A stretch of DNA of 31,361 nucleotides from Blautia glucerasea (GCF_020537505.1 NZ_JAJBMO010000034.1:1-31361); one strand, 5' to 3'; positions 17,152-25,399 are shown, counted from the stretch's first letter. Numbers and translations: made by a program. The notes: generated from the letters alone by a model not told the origin.

Positions 17152-18270
17152 CTATTTATATTTTTGTACAATAGCTTTCATATCAGATAATTTCTGTTCC
17201 ATGTCCCAGACCAGCTTAAACTGGGTTCTTGCACGGTCCAGATTGTGGTTTTCACGATGGATGCGGAAATAATGATCGCCCTCCAGATGATCTGCCAGAA
17301 AACGCATTCCACACTCAAAGGTCATAAGGATGGCTCCCATTGGAAGCAACTCCACTTCCAGATCGGTAAGGGCTCCGCCACAGCCTTCCAGAAATCCTTT
17401 TACATACACATCAAACAGATGAAGATCGCAGGATACCTTGGAAATGTCCCTCTCATCCTCGGCTGCTGTGCTTGCACCGAAACGGATGGAATCACCGAAA
17501 TCATTCAGGGAAAGTCCCGGCATTACCGTATCCAGATCGATCACACAAATTCCTTTCCGTGTCTTATTATCAATCATGATGTTGTTCAGCTTGGTGTCGT
17601 TATGGGTAACACGAAGAGGCAGCCTGCCAGCCTCCTGCAGATCCACCAGTGTATGAGCCAGCTGCTCTCTTTCCAGAACAAACCTGATTTCCTTCTGAAC
17701 CTCCGCAGCACGTCCGCAGGCATCCTCTTCCACAGCCTTTTTGAAATCCGCAAAACGCTTCACTGTATTGTGAAAGTTTGGAATCGTCTCATGAAGAGTC
17801 TCTGCAGGATAGTCTGCAAGAAGACGCTGAAAATTACCAAATGCAAGGGCGCTCTGGTAAAAATCCCCGTCACTTTCTACCTGGTCGAAACAGGTGGCAT
17901 CTTCAATAAACAGGTAAGCTCTCCAGTATTCGCCCTCTTTATCAACGAAATAAGGAGCTCCAGCCCTGTCATTTACAATATTCAGGGTTTCACGCTCAGC
18001 GTCCCCGCCGTTCTCCAGGATTTTCTTCCTCAGCCAGGAAGTAACACCACTGATATTCTCCATAAGGCCAACAGGATCCTGGAAAATCTGCTTGTTCATT
18101 TTCTGGAGGATATAGCGTTTCTTTCCATTCTCTGTGAAAAATACCGCCTGATAGGTCTCATTAATATGACCATTTCCAAATATCCCCACTTCTTCAAGCT
18201 TCCCGCAAAAATCAAAATTGCTGATCACTTCCAGCAGCTCCTGGCGGCTTGCATCTTTTGCTTTTTCCAC
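17152..18270 (-). CDS. nahK: N-acetylhexosamine 1-kinase (NahK/LnpB-like)
   Basis: The 372-residue APH-fold kinase closely matches, from memory, the Bifidobacterium N-acetylhexosamine 1-kinase across its length. Shared features are GNGHINETY (32-40), YILQKMNKQIFQD (53-65), the catalytic loop RVTHNDTKLNNI (220-231, D225) and metal-binding VIDLDTVMPG. The later DFGDSIRFGAST and TFECGMRFLADHLEGD also match. NahK phosphorylates GlcNAc or GalNAc at C1 for entry into UDP-sugar synthesis. The start is GTG at 18270, 3 nt after the nucleotidyltransferase stop, with GGGAGG lying inside the last codons of that gene. Context (nucleotidyltransferase, galE) supports a HexNAc salvage role; exact sugar specificity is inferred. 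Confidence 0.85.
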   Translation of the reverse strand: MEKAKDASRQELLEVISNFDFCGKLEEVGIFGNGHINETYQAVFFTENGKKRYILQKMNKQIFQDPVGLMENISGVTSWLRKKILENGGDAERETLNIVNDRAGAPYFVDKEGEYWRAYLFIEDATCFDQVESDGDFYQSALAFGNFQRLLADYPAETLHETIPNFHNTVKRFADFKKAVEEDACGRAAEVQKEIRFVLEREQLAHTLVDLQEAGRLPLRVTHNDTKLNNIMIDNKTRKGICVIDLDTVMPGLSLNDFGDSIRFGASTAAEDERDISKVSCDLHLFDVYVKGFLEGCGGALTDLEVELLPMGAILMTFECGMRFLADHLEGDHYFRIHRENHNLDRARTQFKLVWDMEQKLSDMKAIVQKYK

Positions 18271-18273
18271 GTA

Positions 18274-19200
18274 TTAGTCCTCCCACAGCTTCTGCGGATA
18301 CATGCCTTCATCCTTCATCCTCTGAACCGCATTCATCACTACCGGCTTATCCTCTTTATAGGTAACGCCGTACCATTTGTCCATGGATTTCAGAACCTTA
18401 ACAGTAGCTTTCTTCTCACAAAGAAGCTCATCTACAACAAATGGAAGGAAATACTCGCACTTCAGCGGATTTTTCTCAACGTTCTCTTTCAGGAATGCTG
18501 GAAATCTGTCCTTCAGCTCTTTCAGGATGCTTGCAGAAAATCCCCACATATTCATGGAGACGGTAGCGTCCATTGGAAGCTCATTCCAGGTAGCACCATC
18601 ATCCTCTGTGTAAGCTGCACCGCCATCTTTTTTCTCAATGTGGGTACGCTCGTTAATATCTTTCAGGTATCCCTCTTCATCAGTCACGCATACGCCACGG
18701 GCAACATGACCGTTATCCGTAAGGGTGTTCTCCAGCTTATAACCAACCATCATGTACTGGTAAACACCGTCTTTATCCTGGTTCTGTGTAAGGAAGTCGT
18801 ATGCCATCTGAAATGCGTGGCGTCCATAATAATCATCTGCATTGATGACTGCAAATGGTCCGTCGATTACATCCATACAGCTCATGATCGCGTGACCGGT
18901 TCCCCATGGTTTTACACGTCCTTGCGGCACCTCAAAGCCTTCCGGCAGATTGTGAAGATCCTGGAATACAAACACAACCTCTGCGTGCTTACCCATGCGG
19001 TCTCCGATAGCCGCACGGAAATCTGCTTCGTTCTCTTTCTTTATAATAAATACGATTTTCTCAAATCCAGCCTGGATCGCATCATAGATGGAAAAATCAA
19101 TGATAATGTCTCCCTCCTTGTCAACAGGGTCGATTTGCTTCAGACCGCCGTATCTGCTTCCCATACCGGCTGCCATTACTACTAATGCTGGCTTTTTCAT
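18274..19200 (-). CDS. Sugar-1-phosphate nucleotidyltransferase-like protein
   Basis: The 308-residue protein has the Rossmann-like NTP-transferase fold, with the signature VVMAAGMGSRYGGLKQIDPV (7-26) and an acidic metal site in VINADDYYG. It probably joins a nucleotide (UTP likely) to the hexosamine-1-phosphate made by the NahK-type kinase encoded 3 nt downstream. This would give UDP-GlcNAc or UDP-GalNAc for the epimerase of the same region. This pairing is inferred; the family is broad and the substrate cannot be read from sequence. A GGGAGG site precedes the ATG and a TTGACA promoter lies about 95 nt upstream. Confidence 0.75.
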   Translation of the reverse strand: MKKPALVVMAAGMGSRYGGLKQIDPVDKEGDIIIDFSIYDAIQAGFEKIVFIIKKENEADFRAAIGDRMGKHAEVVFVFQDLHNLPEGFEVPQGRVKPWGTGHAIMSCMDVIDGPFAVINADDYYGRHAFQMAYDFLTQNQDKDGVYQYMMVGYKLENTLTDNGHVARGVCVTDEEGYLKDINERTHIEKKDGGAAYTEDDGATWNELPMDATVSMNMWGFSASILKELKDRFPAFLKENVEKNPLKCEYFLPFVVDELLCEKKATVKVLKSMDKWYGVTYKEDKPVVMNAVQRMKDEGMYPQKLWED

Positions 19201-19295
19201 ATTACTGCTACCTCCCGTTTTATCCTTAAAATGGATATTTATGAAATTACAAGATTACCACCAAACCATATACAAACAAAATTGCATATAACTTG

Positions 19296-19324
19296 ATGGT
19301 AACAGACAAAATCCCTCTTGTCAA
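19296..19324 (-). promoter_or_regulatory. Promoter of the nucleotidyltransferase-nahK operon
   Basis: On the minus strand a consensus -35 TTGACA (19319-19324) and -10 TACCAT (19296-19301) are separated by exactly 17 nt, giving a leader of about 90 nt. Confidence 0.6.
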
Positions 19325-19363
19325 TTTTTATCCAGCTTATTACGATAGAAAATGAAAATACTG

Positions 19364-19422
19364 GTTACTGTTCACTCCGTTCACAAAAAACACCTCGCGG
19401 AACATTACCAGTGAACAGTAAC
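19364..19422. repeat. 12-bp perfect inverted repeat between nahK operon and nagB
   Basis: GTTACTGTTCAC at 19364-19375 is repeated as its complement at 19411-19422, with a 35-nt centre that can fold further (GTTC...GAAC). It lies between the divergent promoters of the nucleotidyltransferase-nahK operon and nagB. The core TTACTGTTCAC also appears at 17017-17027 upstream of galE. It could be an operator or a REP-like palindromic repeat. Confidence 0.65.
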
Positions 19423-19482
19423 AAAATACTGCAATCATTTTTCACCAAAAAAAGCAAAAAAAAGCAGAAATATTTATGGCGT

Positions 19483-19511
19483 TTCGCACAAATATGCTGT
19501 ATACTGATACT
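19483..19511 (+). promoter_or_regulatory. Candidate promoter of nagB and structured leader
   Basis: TTCGCA (-35) and GATACT (-10) are 17 nt apart; an overlapping TATACT at 19500-19505 is an alternative -10. The resulting leader can form an outer stem AACAGGG (19521-19527) with CCCTGTT (19577-19583), ending 7 nt before the AAGGAG site. A regulatory leader is therefore possible. The remainder of the 19201-19603 gap is AT-rich and shows no gene. Confidence 0.4.
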
Positions 19512-19603
19512 GTCTAATAAAACAGGGGCAGATGCTTTGTGTGACAGCATTCTCATAATGCCGTCATTTTTTTGCACCCTGTTGGCAGAGAAGGAGAGGT
19601 AAA

Positions 19604-20329
19604 ATGAAAGTTATAAAAGTAAAGAATTACGATGAACTGAGCCGTACCGCAGCTACCATCATCGCCGGCGTGATCTTATCCAGGCCGGACTGTATCCTTG
19701 GTCTTGCTACCGGTTCTTCCCCAGTGGGAACCTACGACCAGCTGGCTGCCATGTATGAAGAAGGAATCCTTGATTTTTCCCATGTAAAGTCCGTGAATCT
19801 GGACGAATACGTAGGACTGGACGGCTCCAATGACCAGAGCTACCGTTACTTTATGAACAAAAATCTGTTCAGCAGAGTCAATATTAAGATTGAAAATACT
19901 TACGTTCCAGACGGAACCAATCTGGACGCAGCTGCCTGCTGTGAAGCGTATAATACACTACTTAAGAATATCGGCACAGTAGATCTGCAGCTTCTTGGAA
20001 TCGGACCAAACGGACATATCGGATTCAATGAGCCGGACGATCATTTCGAAGCTGGCACACACTGTGTGGAGCTTACAGAAGCCACCATTCAGGCAAATAA
20101 GAGATTCTTCGCAAGCGAAGCAGATGTACCGCGCAAGGCTTATTCCATGGGAACCGGCAACATCATGAGCGCGAAGACCGTTCTTCTTGTAGCAAATGGC
20201 AAGAACAAAGCCAAGGCTCTTGCAGCTGCAATTAAAGGACCGGTTACTCCACAGTGCCCGGCGTCCATTCTTCAGTTCCACCCGAATGCAATTATTGTAG
20301 CGGATGAAGAGGCACTGAGCGAACTGTAA
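19604..20329 (+). CDS. nagB: Glucosamine-6-phosphate deaminase
   Basis: The 241-residue protein converts glucosamine-6-phosphate to fructose-6-phosphate plus ammonia. It shows the phosphate-binding loop LATGSSPVGTYDQL, the catalytic region VNLDEYVGLDG and the signature LLGIGPNGHIGFNEPDD followed by H/E pairs (GTHCVELTEAT). Its length matches the monomeric Firmicute NagB. AAGGAG precedes the ATG at 7 nt. It is divergent from the nucleotidyltransferase-nahK operon, so amino-sugar degradation and UDP-sugar salvage share one intergenic region. A terminator follows at 20437-20466. Confidence 0.95.
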   Translation: MKVIKVKNYDELSRTAATIIAGVILSRPDCILGLATGSSPVGTYDQLAAMYEEGILDFSHVKSVNLDEYVGLDGSNDQSYRYFMNKNLFSRVNIKIENTYVPDGTNLDAAACCEAYNTLLKNIGTVDLQLLGIGPNGHIGFNEPDDHFEAGTHCVELTEATIQANKRFFASEADVPRKAYSMGTGNIMSAKTVLLVANGKNKAKALAAAIKGPVTPQCPASILQFHPNAIIVADEEALSEL

Positions 20330-20436
20330 TTAGCAGGGCAAAGCACGCTCTGTGGTTTTTGCCCATTCTCGCAGCAGTCATCAGATTCTTGTGCAGGCAC
20401 AACCCTTGACTTGCTGCCCATATATGTATGCAAAAA

Positions 20437-20466
20437 GGAGCTACCTAAAATAGTAGCTCCATTTTT
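20437..20466. terminator. Bidirectional terminator overlapping the phoR stop codon
   Basis: GGAGCTAC (20437-20444) pairs with GTAGCTCC (20453-20460) around an 8-nt loop. The hairpin has A5 on its left and ATTTTTG on its right, so it serves nagB (plus) and the kinase gene (minus). The loop holds the TAG stop of the kinase, and the right arm lies within its last codons. Confidence 0.85.
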
Positions 20467-21779
20467 GTACCTTTTCCAAGGTCGCTGTCCACATTGATCT
20501 GGGCGTGGTGCAGGGTTGCACCATGCTTTACAATAGACAGCCCCAGTCCGGTTCCTCCGGTCTGCCGGGAATGGCTCTTATCCACCCGGTAGAACCGTTC
20601 AAATATCCGTTTCTGTTCAGATTTCGGAATTCCGATTCCGTCATCTTCCACACGATAGAAGGGTTTGCCCCCTCTTTTTCCCACATAAATATAGATATGT
20701 CCGCCAGGATTGGTGTAATGAACCGCATTGTCCGCAATATTGTACAACATTTCATAAAGTACGTGGCGTACTCCCTGAATAGTTACCGGAACGCCATGGT
20801 ATTCCAGGGAAATATTTTTTTTCTTCGCATGATTCTGAAGATTATTTACCACATCCTCTGCCAGCTCATCCAGTTCCACACTCTCCATGGGAACCACTTC
20901 ATCCTGCTGCTCATCCAGACGGGACAACTGGATAATATCTGCCACCAGATTTCCAAGACGATTAGCTTCCTTATAGATCCTTCCAGAAAAATCTGCGATA
21001 TTCTCCGGCCGCACCATTCCATTCATCATCAGCTCCGCATAACCGGAAATGGACATCAGTGGTGTCTTCAACTCATGGGAAACGTTTGCGGAAAACTCTC
21101 TTCGGACAGCTTCTGTCTTTTTCAGTTCCTCAAGCTGGTTGGCAATCTGCTTGTTCTGCTGATCTACACGCATTAATAACGGACGCAGTTCTTCATAACA
21201 CACGTTAGAAAGCGGGTGTTCCAGATCCAGATTGTTCACCGGCTCGATCAGACTCTGTGTCTGCTTTTGTACCAGCACGATTTCCACCAGAATGATTAAT
21301 ATCATCAAAAGTCCCAGCCAGATAAAACTGCTGAGCAGAGTGTGGAACACACTGTCTGTGGTTTTTGCCAGACGAAGGATTTTTCCATTCTCCAGCTTCA
21401 CAGCATAATAGAATGTCTGATGTGACAAGGTTTCCGAATAACGGACCACTTCTCCCTGTCCATTTTCCATAGCCTGGATAAATTCTGGACGATCACTGTG
21501 ATTTGGAAGTTTTGAGGCATCTGCCTCGCTGTCATAAAGCACATTTCCTTCCGAATCTGTAAGGGTGATACGAGTATCCGTGGCTTTTCCAACATTCTCA
21601 TTTAGATACTCCTCCCCAGCTTCCTCCATTCCCACTTTTACATATTCTGCTTCGTCCCGGACACCTTTTTTCATGGCACTGTTAAACTTATCATACATCA
21701 CAAAGCTGGCTGCAACAAAGGTAAGGATAACAGTGAGAATGATCATCGTACTGGTATGGCTTAGGATTTTCTTTTTCAT
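20445..21779 (-). CDS. phoR: Sensor histidine kinase, PhoR-like
   Basis: The 444-residue kinase has membrane helices at about 10-29 and 150-170, an extracytoplasmic domain of about 120 residues and a short juxtamembrane linker. The HisKA domain carries H235 (NVSHELKTPLMS) and the ATPase domain has N box IADNAVHY, G1 DDGIGIP and G2 TGGTGLGLSIVKH. It overlaps its regulator by 4 nt (ATGA). The PhoR assignment rests on context: a Na/Pi symporter upstream in the same direction and Pho-box-like repeats before both the symporter and the regulator. The sensor domain itself is not diagnostic. Confidence 0.85.
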   Translation of the reverse strand: MKKKILSHTSTMIILTVILTFVAASFVMYDKFNSAMKKGVRDEAEYVKVGMEEAGEEYLNENVGKATDTRITLTDSEGNVLYDSEADASKLPNHSDRPEFIQAMENGQGEVVRYSETLSHQTFYYAVKLENGKILRLAKTTDSVFHTLLSSFIWLGLLMILIILVEIVLVQKQTQSLIEPVNNLDLEHPLSNVCYEELRPLLMRVDQQNKQIANQLEELKKTEAVRREFSANVSHELKTPLMSISGYAELMMNGMVRPENIADFSGRIYKEANRLGNLVADIIQLSRLDEQQDEVVPMESVELDELAEDVVNNLQNHAKKKNISLEYHGVPVTIQGVRHVLYEMLYNIADNAVHYTNPGGHIYIYVGKRGGKPFYRVEDDGIGIPKSEQKRIFERFYRVDKSHSRQTGGTGLGLSIVKHGATLHHAQINVDSDLGKGTKMELLF

Positions 21780-22462
21780 CCCTGACTACCTCCCTTATCT
21801 GCCATTCGGTAGCCCACGCCCCGGACCGTTTCTACCAGTCTGCCGGTATCCCCCAGCTTCTGGCGGAGGGTTCGCACATGCACATCCACAGTTCTGGTCT
21901 CACCGTCAAAATCATAGCCCCAGATATGGCACAGGATCTGATCCCTTGTCATAACGATTCCTCTGTTTTCCATCAGATAAAGAAGGAGCTCAAATTCCTT
22001 TCTGGTAAGCTCCACTGGCTGGTCGCTGCAATAAACCTGGTGGCGTCCTGGGAAAATACGAAGTTCCTCACAGCTAAGTTCTCTGTCATCTCCATGACGG
22101 CTGCTTCGGCGAAGCACTGCTTTCACTCTTGCAATAAATTCCATCATGCCAAAAGGCTTGGTAATATAATCGTCTGCTCCGGACTCCAGGGCACGTACCT
22201 TGTCAAATTCCGCTTCCTTGGCCGTTACCATAATAATCGGAATGTCTCTGGTCCCGGAAGATTTCTTTAATTTATCCAAAATGGAATAACCGTCCTCCCC
22301 TGGAAGCATGATGTCCAGAAGGATCAGCTCCGGTTCTTCCTCAACAAGAGCTTTCCACAGTTCCTGGGAGTCCACTAACCCTCTTGCATGAAATCCGGTT
22401 GTCTCCAATGTATATACTAAAAGATCACGAATGTTGTTATCATCTTCAACACAAAAAATCAT
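21776..22462 (-). CDS. phoP: OmpR-family response regulator, PhoP/PhoB-like
   Basis: This 228-residue receiver plus winged-helix regulator has D7-D8, phosphoacceptor D50 (LILLDIMLPGEDGYS), T80 and K102. The DNA-binding domain contains ELTRKEFELLLYLMENRG and RTVDVHVRTLRQKL. A longer frame starting at a GTG (22483) is open, but the codons after that GTG are themselves the ribosome binding site GGGAGGAG. The ATG at 22462, beginning MIFCVEDD, is therefore the real start. It is coupled to phoR by ATGA. Three TGTAAA-like half-sites spaced exactly 11 bp lie 113-140 nt upstream and suggest autoregulation. Confidence 0.87.
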   Translation of the reverse strand: MIFCVEDDNNIRDLLVYTLETTGFHARGLVDSQELWKALVEEEPELILLDIMLPGEDGYSILDKLKKSSGTRDIPIIMVTAKEAEFDKVRALESGADDYITKPFGMMEFIARVKAVLRRSSRHGDDRELSCEELRIFPGRHQVYCSDQPVELTRKEFELLLYLMENRGIVMTRDQILCHIWGYDFDGETRTVDVHVRTLRQKLGDTGRLVETVRGVGYRMADKGGSQG

Positions 22463-22556
22463 TTTACAGTTTTCTCCTCCCACGTCGTATTAATCTCACC
22501 TTTCACATTGCCTGTGCAGCATAACCATTATTTCTCAGTATACGTGCTTTTTACTT

Positions 22557-22602
22557 CTTATACAAGTGTATGAATGTAAAGCCACCGTAAAAAGCGTGAA
22601 AA
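22557..22602 (-). promoter_or_regulatory. Putative Pho box array and promoter upstream of phoP
   Basis: Half-sites TGTAAA (22575), CGTAAA (22586) and TGAAAA (22597) have exact 11-bp phasing. On the minus strand they read TTTTCA, TTTACG, TTTACA, matching the TTNACA form of Gram-positive PhoP boxes. A -10-like TATAAG lies at 22557-22562, 12 nt downstream, the place expected for a PhoP-activated promoter. Confidence 0.5.
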
Positions 22603-22644
22603 ACACTCCTATAAGTTTTGCTCATTACCCTTGTAAAGACATTA

Positions 22645-22689
22645 CCAGCTGCTGCTTTCCTGGAAAGACTTTCCTTGGGCAGCAACTGG
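22645..22689. repeat. Hairpin downstream of the Na/Pi symporter gene
   Basis: CCAGCTGCTGC (22645-22655) pairs imperfectly with GGCAGCAACTGG (22678-22689) around an inner GGAAAG/CTTTCC hairpin. No U tract follows on the minus strand, so it may be a partial attenuator or an RNA-stability element between the symporter and phoP. Confidence 0.45.
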
Positions 22690-22707
22690 CAACATTCGTT
22701 CTTCCAG

Positions 22708-24477
22708 TTACGGGAGCATATAGTTCACGCGGGCAACTTCCAGTTCATGGTGGAAATGCTCTCCCGGCGCATTTTTTACAGTATCAAGATGGCTGTGGGT
22801 ATCATAAAGATCCTCACGCACCTGAGTCACACAGACGCCGATGTTGGAACAATGATCTGCGATTCGCTCCAGGCTGGTTGTAATATCAGAAAGGACAAAG
22901 CCCATCTCAATGGTACATTCTCCGGCACGAAGACGATTTACATGGCGTCGTTTCAGTTCGCGGCTAAGCTCATCGATTACTTCTTCCAGTGGCTCAATTT
23001 CTTCAGCCATTTTCATATCCTGGTTTGCAAACACATTATAGGCTTTTTCCACAATATCGGATACGGCTTTTTCCATAACGTGAAGCTCCTGTACCGCCTT
23101 GGGGGAAAAGCTGGCATTTTTCCCGGAGATTTCCCTGGCAGACTTCATAATGCTGAGAGCATGGTCGGAAATACGCTCGAAATCGCCGATGCAGTGAAGC
23201 ATAATGGACAAACTGTGGCTATCTTCCAGCGAAAGATCCTTCTGATTTAATTTGATCAGATAGGTTCCAAGCTCGTCCTCGTAACGGTCAACCTTTGCCT
23301 CGATTTTCTCTACACGGAAGGCTGTTTCCTCCTGGAAATGATCCAGCAGGCCGAAAGAAAGGTTCAGGGCTGTTTTGGACTGCTCAGCCATTTTCTTTGC
23401 AGCTGTTTTGCTCTGCTCGATAGCAATACCAGGGTTGCTAAGGAAACGGGACTCCAGGATCATAAACTCCTGATCCTCTGCAGAAATGACTTTTTCCTCG
23501 TTTGTATCCCGGACAGTTGCACATGCCATTTTTACAAGTAGGTCTCCAAACGGAAGAAGTACAACCGTTGCAATCACGTTAAATGCACTGTGGATCACTG
23601 CGATTCCGGCAGGTCCTGCTACTTCTTCAATGAATGAGAAATGTAAAAATCCATTCAGCACATAGAAGACAACCATAAATGCGACGGTTCCGACAATATT
23701 AAAGTACAGATGAACAATCGCTGCACGTTTCGCGTTCTTGGTTGCTCCGATGGAGGAAAGCATTGCAGTGATACAGGTTCCAATGTTCTGTCCCATGATA
23801 ATCGGAAGTGCGGTTCCATAGCGGACTGCACCAGTTACACAAAGTGCCTGAAGAATACCAACGGAAGCGGATGAGGACTGAATAATGGCAGTCAGAAGCG
23901 CACCAGCCAACACGCCTAATACCGGGTTAGAGAATTTCAGAAGGATGTTTGTGAACTCCGGTACCTGTGCCAGAGGCTTTACTGCACCGCTCATGGTGTT
24001 CATGCCAAACATCAGAACTGCGAAACCAACCAGAATATTTCCAATGTCTTTCTTCTTTTCGTCATGAAGAAATACAATAAAGATAACTCCGATCAGCGCC
24101 AGGATCGGGGAAAATGAGCTGGGGTTCAAAAGTCTCACAAAGAAATTGGAGCTCTCAATTCCAGCCAGACTGAGGATCCATGCGGTAACAGTGGTACCGA
24201 TGTTTGCTCCCATAATAAAGCCAACAGCCTGGGATAAGTGCATAATTCCTGAGTTTACAAAGCCGACTACCATAACCGTGGTGGCTGATGATGACTGGAT
24301 AATGGCGGTTACTGCTGCACCAACCAGAACCGCTTTCACACGGTTAGATGAAAGATTTTCCAGAATTTTTTCCAGTTTGCCGCCAGACAGCTTTTCCAGG
24401 CCGTCGCCCATGACCTGCATTCCATACAGGAACATTGCCAGTCCTCCGACCATTGTCAGAATGCTAAAAAAATCCAT
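22708..24477 (-). CDS. Na/Pi cotransporter family protein with PhoU-like C-terminal domain
   Basis: The 589-residue protein has an N-terminal membrane half (about 1-330) with two inverted Na/Pi-cotransporter repeats, each bearing the QSSSA motif (61-65 and 200-204). A cytoplasmic PhoU-type helical bundle follows (about 355-570). Such YjbB/NptA-type proteins move phosphate with sodium and may act in uptake or export. A GGAGAGG site precedes the ATG. It lies upstream of and in the same direction as phoP-phoR, and several Pho-box-like repeats stand in front of it, so induction by phosphate starvation is likely. Confidence 0.92.
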   Translation of the reverse strand: MDFFSILTMVGGLAMFLYGMQVMGDGLEKLSGGKLEKILENLSSNRVKAVLVGAAVTAIIQSSSATTVMVVGFVNSGIMHLSQAVGFIMGANIGTTVTAWILSLAGIESSNFFVRLLNPSSFSPILALIGVIFIVFLHDEKKKDIGNILVGFAVLMFGMNTMSGAVKPLAQVPEFTNILLKFSNPVLGVLAGALLTAIIQSSSASVGILQALCVTGAVRYGTALPIIMGQNIGTCITAMLSSIGATKNAKRAAIVHLYFNIVGTVAFMVVFYVLNGFLHFSFIEEVAGPAGIAVIHSAFNVIATVVLLPFGDLLVKMACATVRDTNEEKVISAEDQEFMILESRFLSNPGIAIEQSKTAAKKMAEQSKTALNLSFGLLDHFQEETAFRVEKIEAKVDRYEDELGTYLIKLNQKDLSLEDSHSLSIMLHCIGDFERISDHALSIMKSAREISGKNASFSPKAVQELHVMEKAVSDIVEKAYNVFANQDMKMAEEIEPLEEVIDELSRELKRRHVNRLRAGECTIEMGFVLSDITTSLERIADHCSNIGVCVTQVREDLYDTHSHLDTVKNAPGEHFHHELEVARVNYMLP

Positions 24478-24545
24478 TACGTTTCCTCTCCTTTTTATCC
24501 TTTTAAATGTTTATTGGGTTCTTGGTTTCTCTTCTTTACGAATCC

Positions 24546-24683
24546 AATATAAGTAGGCTATGTAAAGTTTCAGGTGAGGTTAATGTTAAATCTATGTAAA
24601 GTTCTTTACAATTGGGGGATTTTCTTTCCAAAAGTAATGTAAAGTCAGGCATTTAGAAATGTAAAATCTTTGTTCGATGTTTA
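24546..24683 (-). promoter_or_regulatory. Putative Pho box array and promoter of the Na/Pi symporter
   Basis: TGTAAA/TGTTAA half-sites occur at 24561, 24584, 24595, 24638, 24660 and (as TGTTCG) 24671. On the minus strand they read TTTACA or TTAACA. The pairs 24584/24595 and 24660/24671 are 11 bp apart and 24638/24660 are 22 bp apart, while 24561/24584 is one base out of phase (23). A -10-like TATATT lies at 24546-24551, 9 nt downstream of the first box. This matches the direct-repeat layout of PhoP-bound promoters. Confidence 0.55.
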
Positions 24684-24712
24684 ATTTTACTGGTTTTTCC
24701 AGGATTTTTATG

Positions 24713-24761
24713 AAAAAAAACCCTCATGAAATATAAAATGCAATTTTACATTTCACAAGGG
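24713..24761 (-). terminator. Intrinsic terminator of the greA transcript
   Basis: Three stacked pairings, CCCT/AGGG, TGAAAT/ATTTCA and TAAAAT/ATTTTA (24721-24761), form one hairpin. On the minus strand it is followed by eight T residues at 24720-24713. Confidence 0.85.
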
Positions 24762-24780
24762 ATCCTTTTCCCAGAGCATG

Positions 24781-24848
24781 TCTGAAAAAGGCTTTCTGCA
24801 AAATATACCGCAACGTGGGGCGTGCAGATTGCGGAACAATTTTTCAGA
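24781..24848. repeat. Structured 3' region after greA
   Basis: TCTGAAAAA (24781-24789) pairs perfectly with TTTTTCAGA (24840-24848) and encloses CCGCAA/TTGCGG (24808-24813 and 24829-24834). The nested stems lie between the greA stop and the main terminator and may protect or process the transcript end. Confidence 0.45.
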
Positions 24849-24854
24849 TACTCT

Positions 24855-25355
24855 CTAGAAGCCTCTGATTTCTTCTTCCTCAGAATGCGTTTTGTCAATG
24901 GAACGGATTTCCAGGAAGTAACTGTAGTTATCATTTACTTTTACTTCTACCCGGTCACCAACTTTATGTCCTTTCAGCGCCATACCGATCGGAGAATCAA
25001 TGCTGATCCGGTTTTCCATGGAGTTTCCCCGGATAGAGGTGACAAGCTTGTATTTCTCGATCTCATCATCTTCCTCAAAGTAAACCTCTACAATATCATC
25101 CATTCCCACTTCATCACTGCTGGATTTGTCAGAAACGATGGTAGCTGTTTTTAACATATTCTCCAGATAGCGGATACGGCTTTCGTTCTGGTTCTTGTGA
25201 CGCTTTGCTGCGTAGTATTCAAAATTCTCACTTAAATCGCCCTGAGCCCTGGCTTCCTTCACCGCCTCGATTGCCTCCTTGCGGACAACCAGCTTACGGT
25301 GTTCAATTTCCTGCTCGATTTTTTCTACATCTTTTTGAGTGAGCTTCTCTCTCAT
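24855..25355 (-). CDS. greA: Transcription elongation factor GreA family
   Basis: The 166-residue protein has an N-terminal coiled coil whose tip GDLSENFEYYAAK carries the acidic pair D40/E43 that enters the RNA polymerase channel to stimulate transcript cleavage. A C-terminal FKBP-like domain contains SPIGMALKGHKVGD. An extra acidic tail (SEEEEIRGF) follows. AAAGGAG precedes the ATG. It starts 44 nt after the stop of the TetM-NYN gene, with no terminator between, so both are probably in one transcript ending at 24713-24761. Confidence 0.92.
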   Translation of the reverse strand: MREKLTQKDVEKIEQEIEHRKLVVRKEAIEAVKEARAQGDLSENFEYYAAKRHKNQNESRIRYLENMLKTATIVSDKSSSDEVGMDDIVEVYFEEDDEIEKYKLVTSIRGNSMENRISIDSPIGMALKGHKVGDRVEVKVNDNYSYFLEIRSIDKTHSEEEEIRGF

Positions 25356-25399
25356 TTTTTTACATCTCCTTTATAGCTGTTAGATATATTTCACAATTC

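Noticed and set aside
17245..19185. A 646-codon open frame antisense to nahK and the nucleotidyltransferase gene
   Set aside because: It runs opposite two well-recognised genes, has no ribosome binding site or recognised domain, and its peptide is rich in Ile, His, Leu and Cys as expected for a frame shadow.
22463..22483. GTG start for the PhoP-like regulator
   Set aside because: The codons following that GTG form the GGGAGGAG ribosome binding site of the ATG at 22462.
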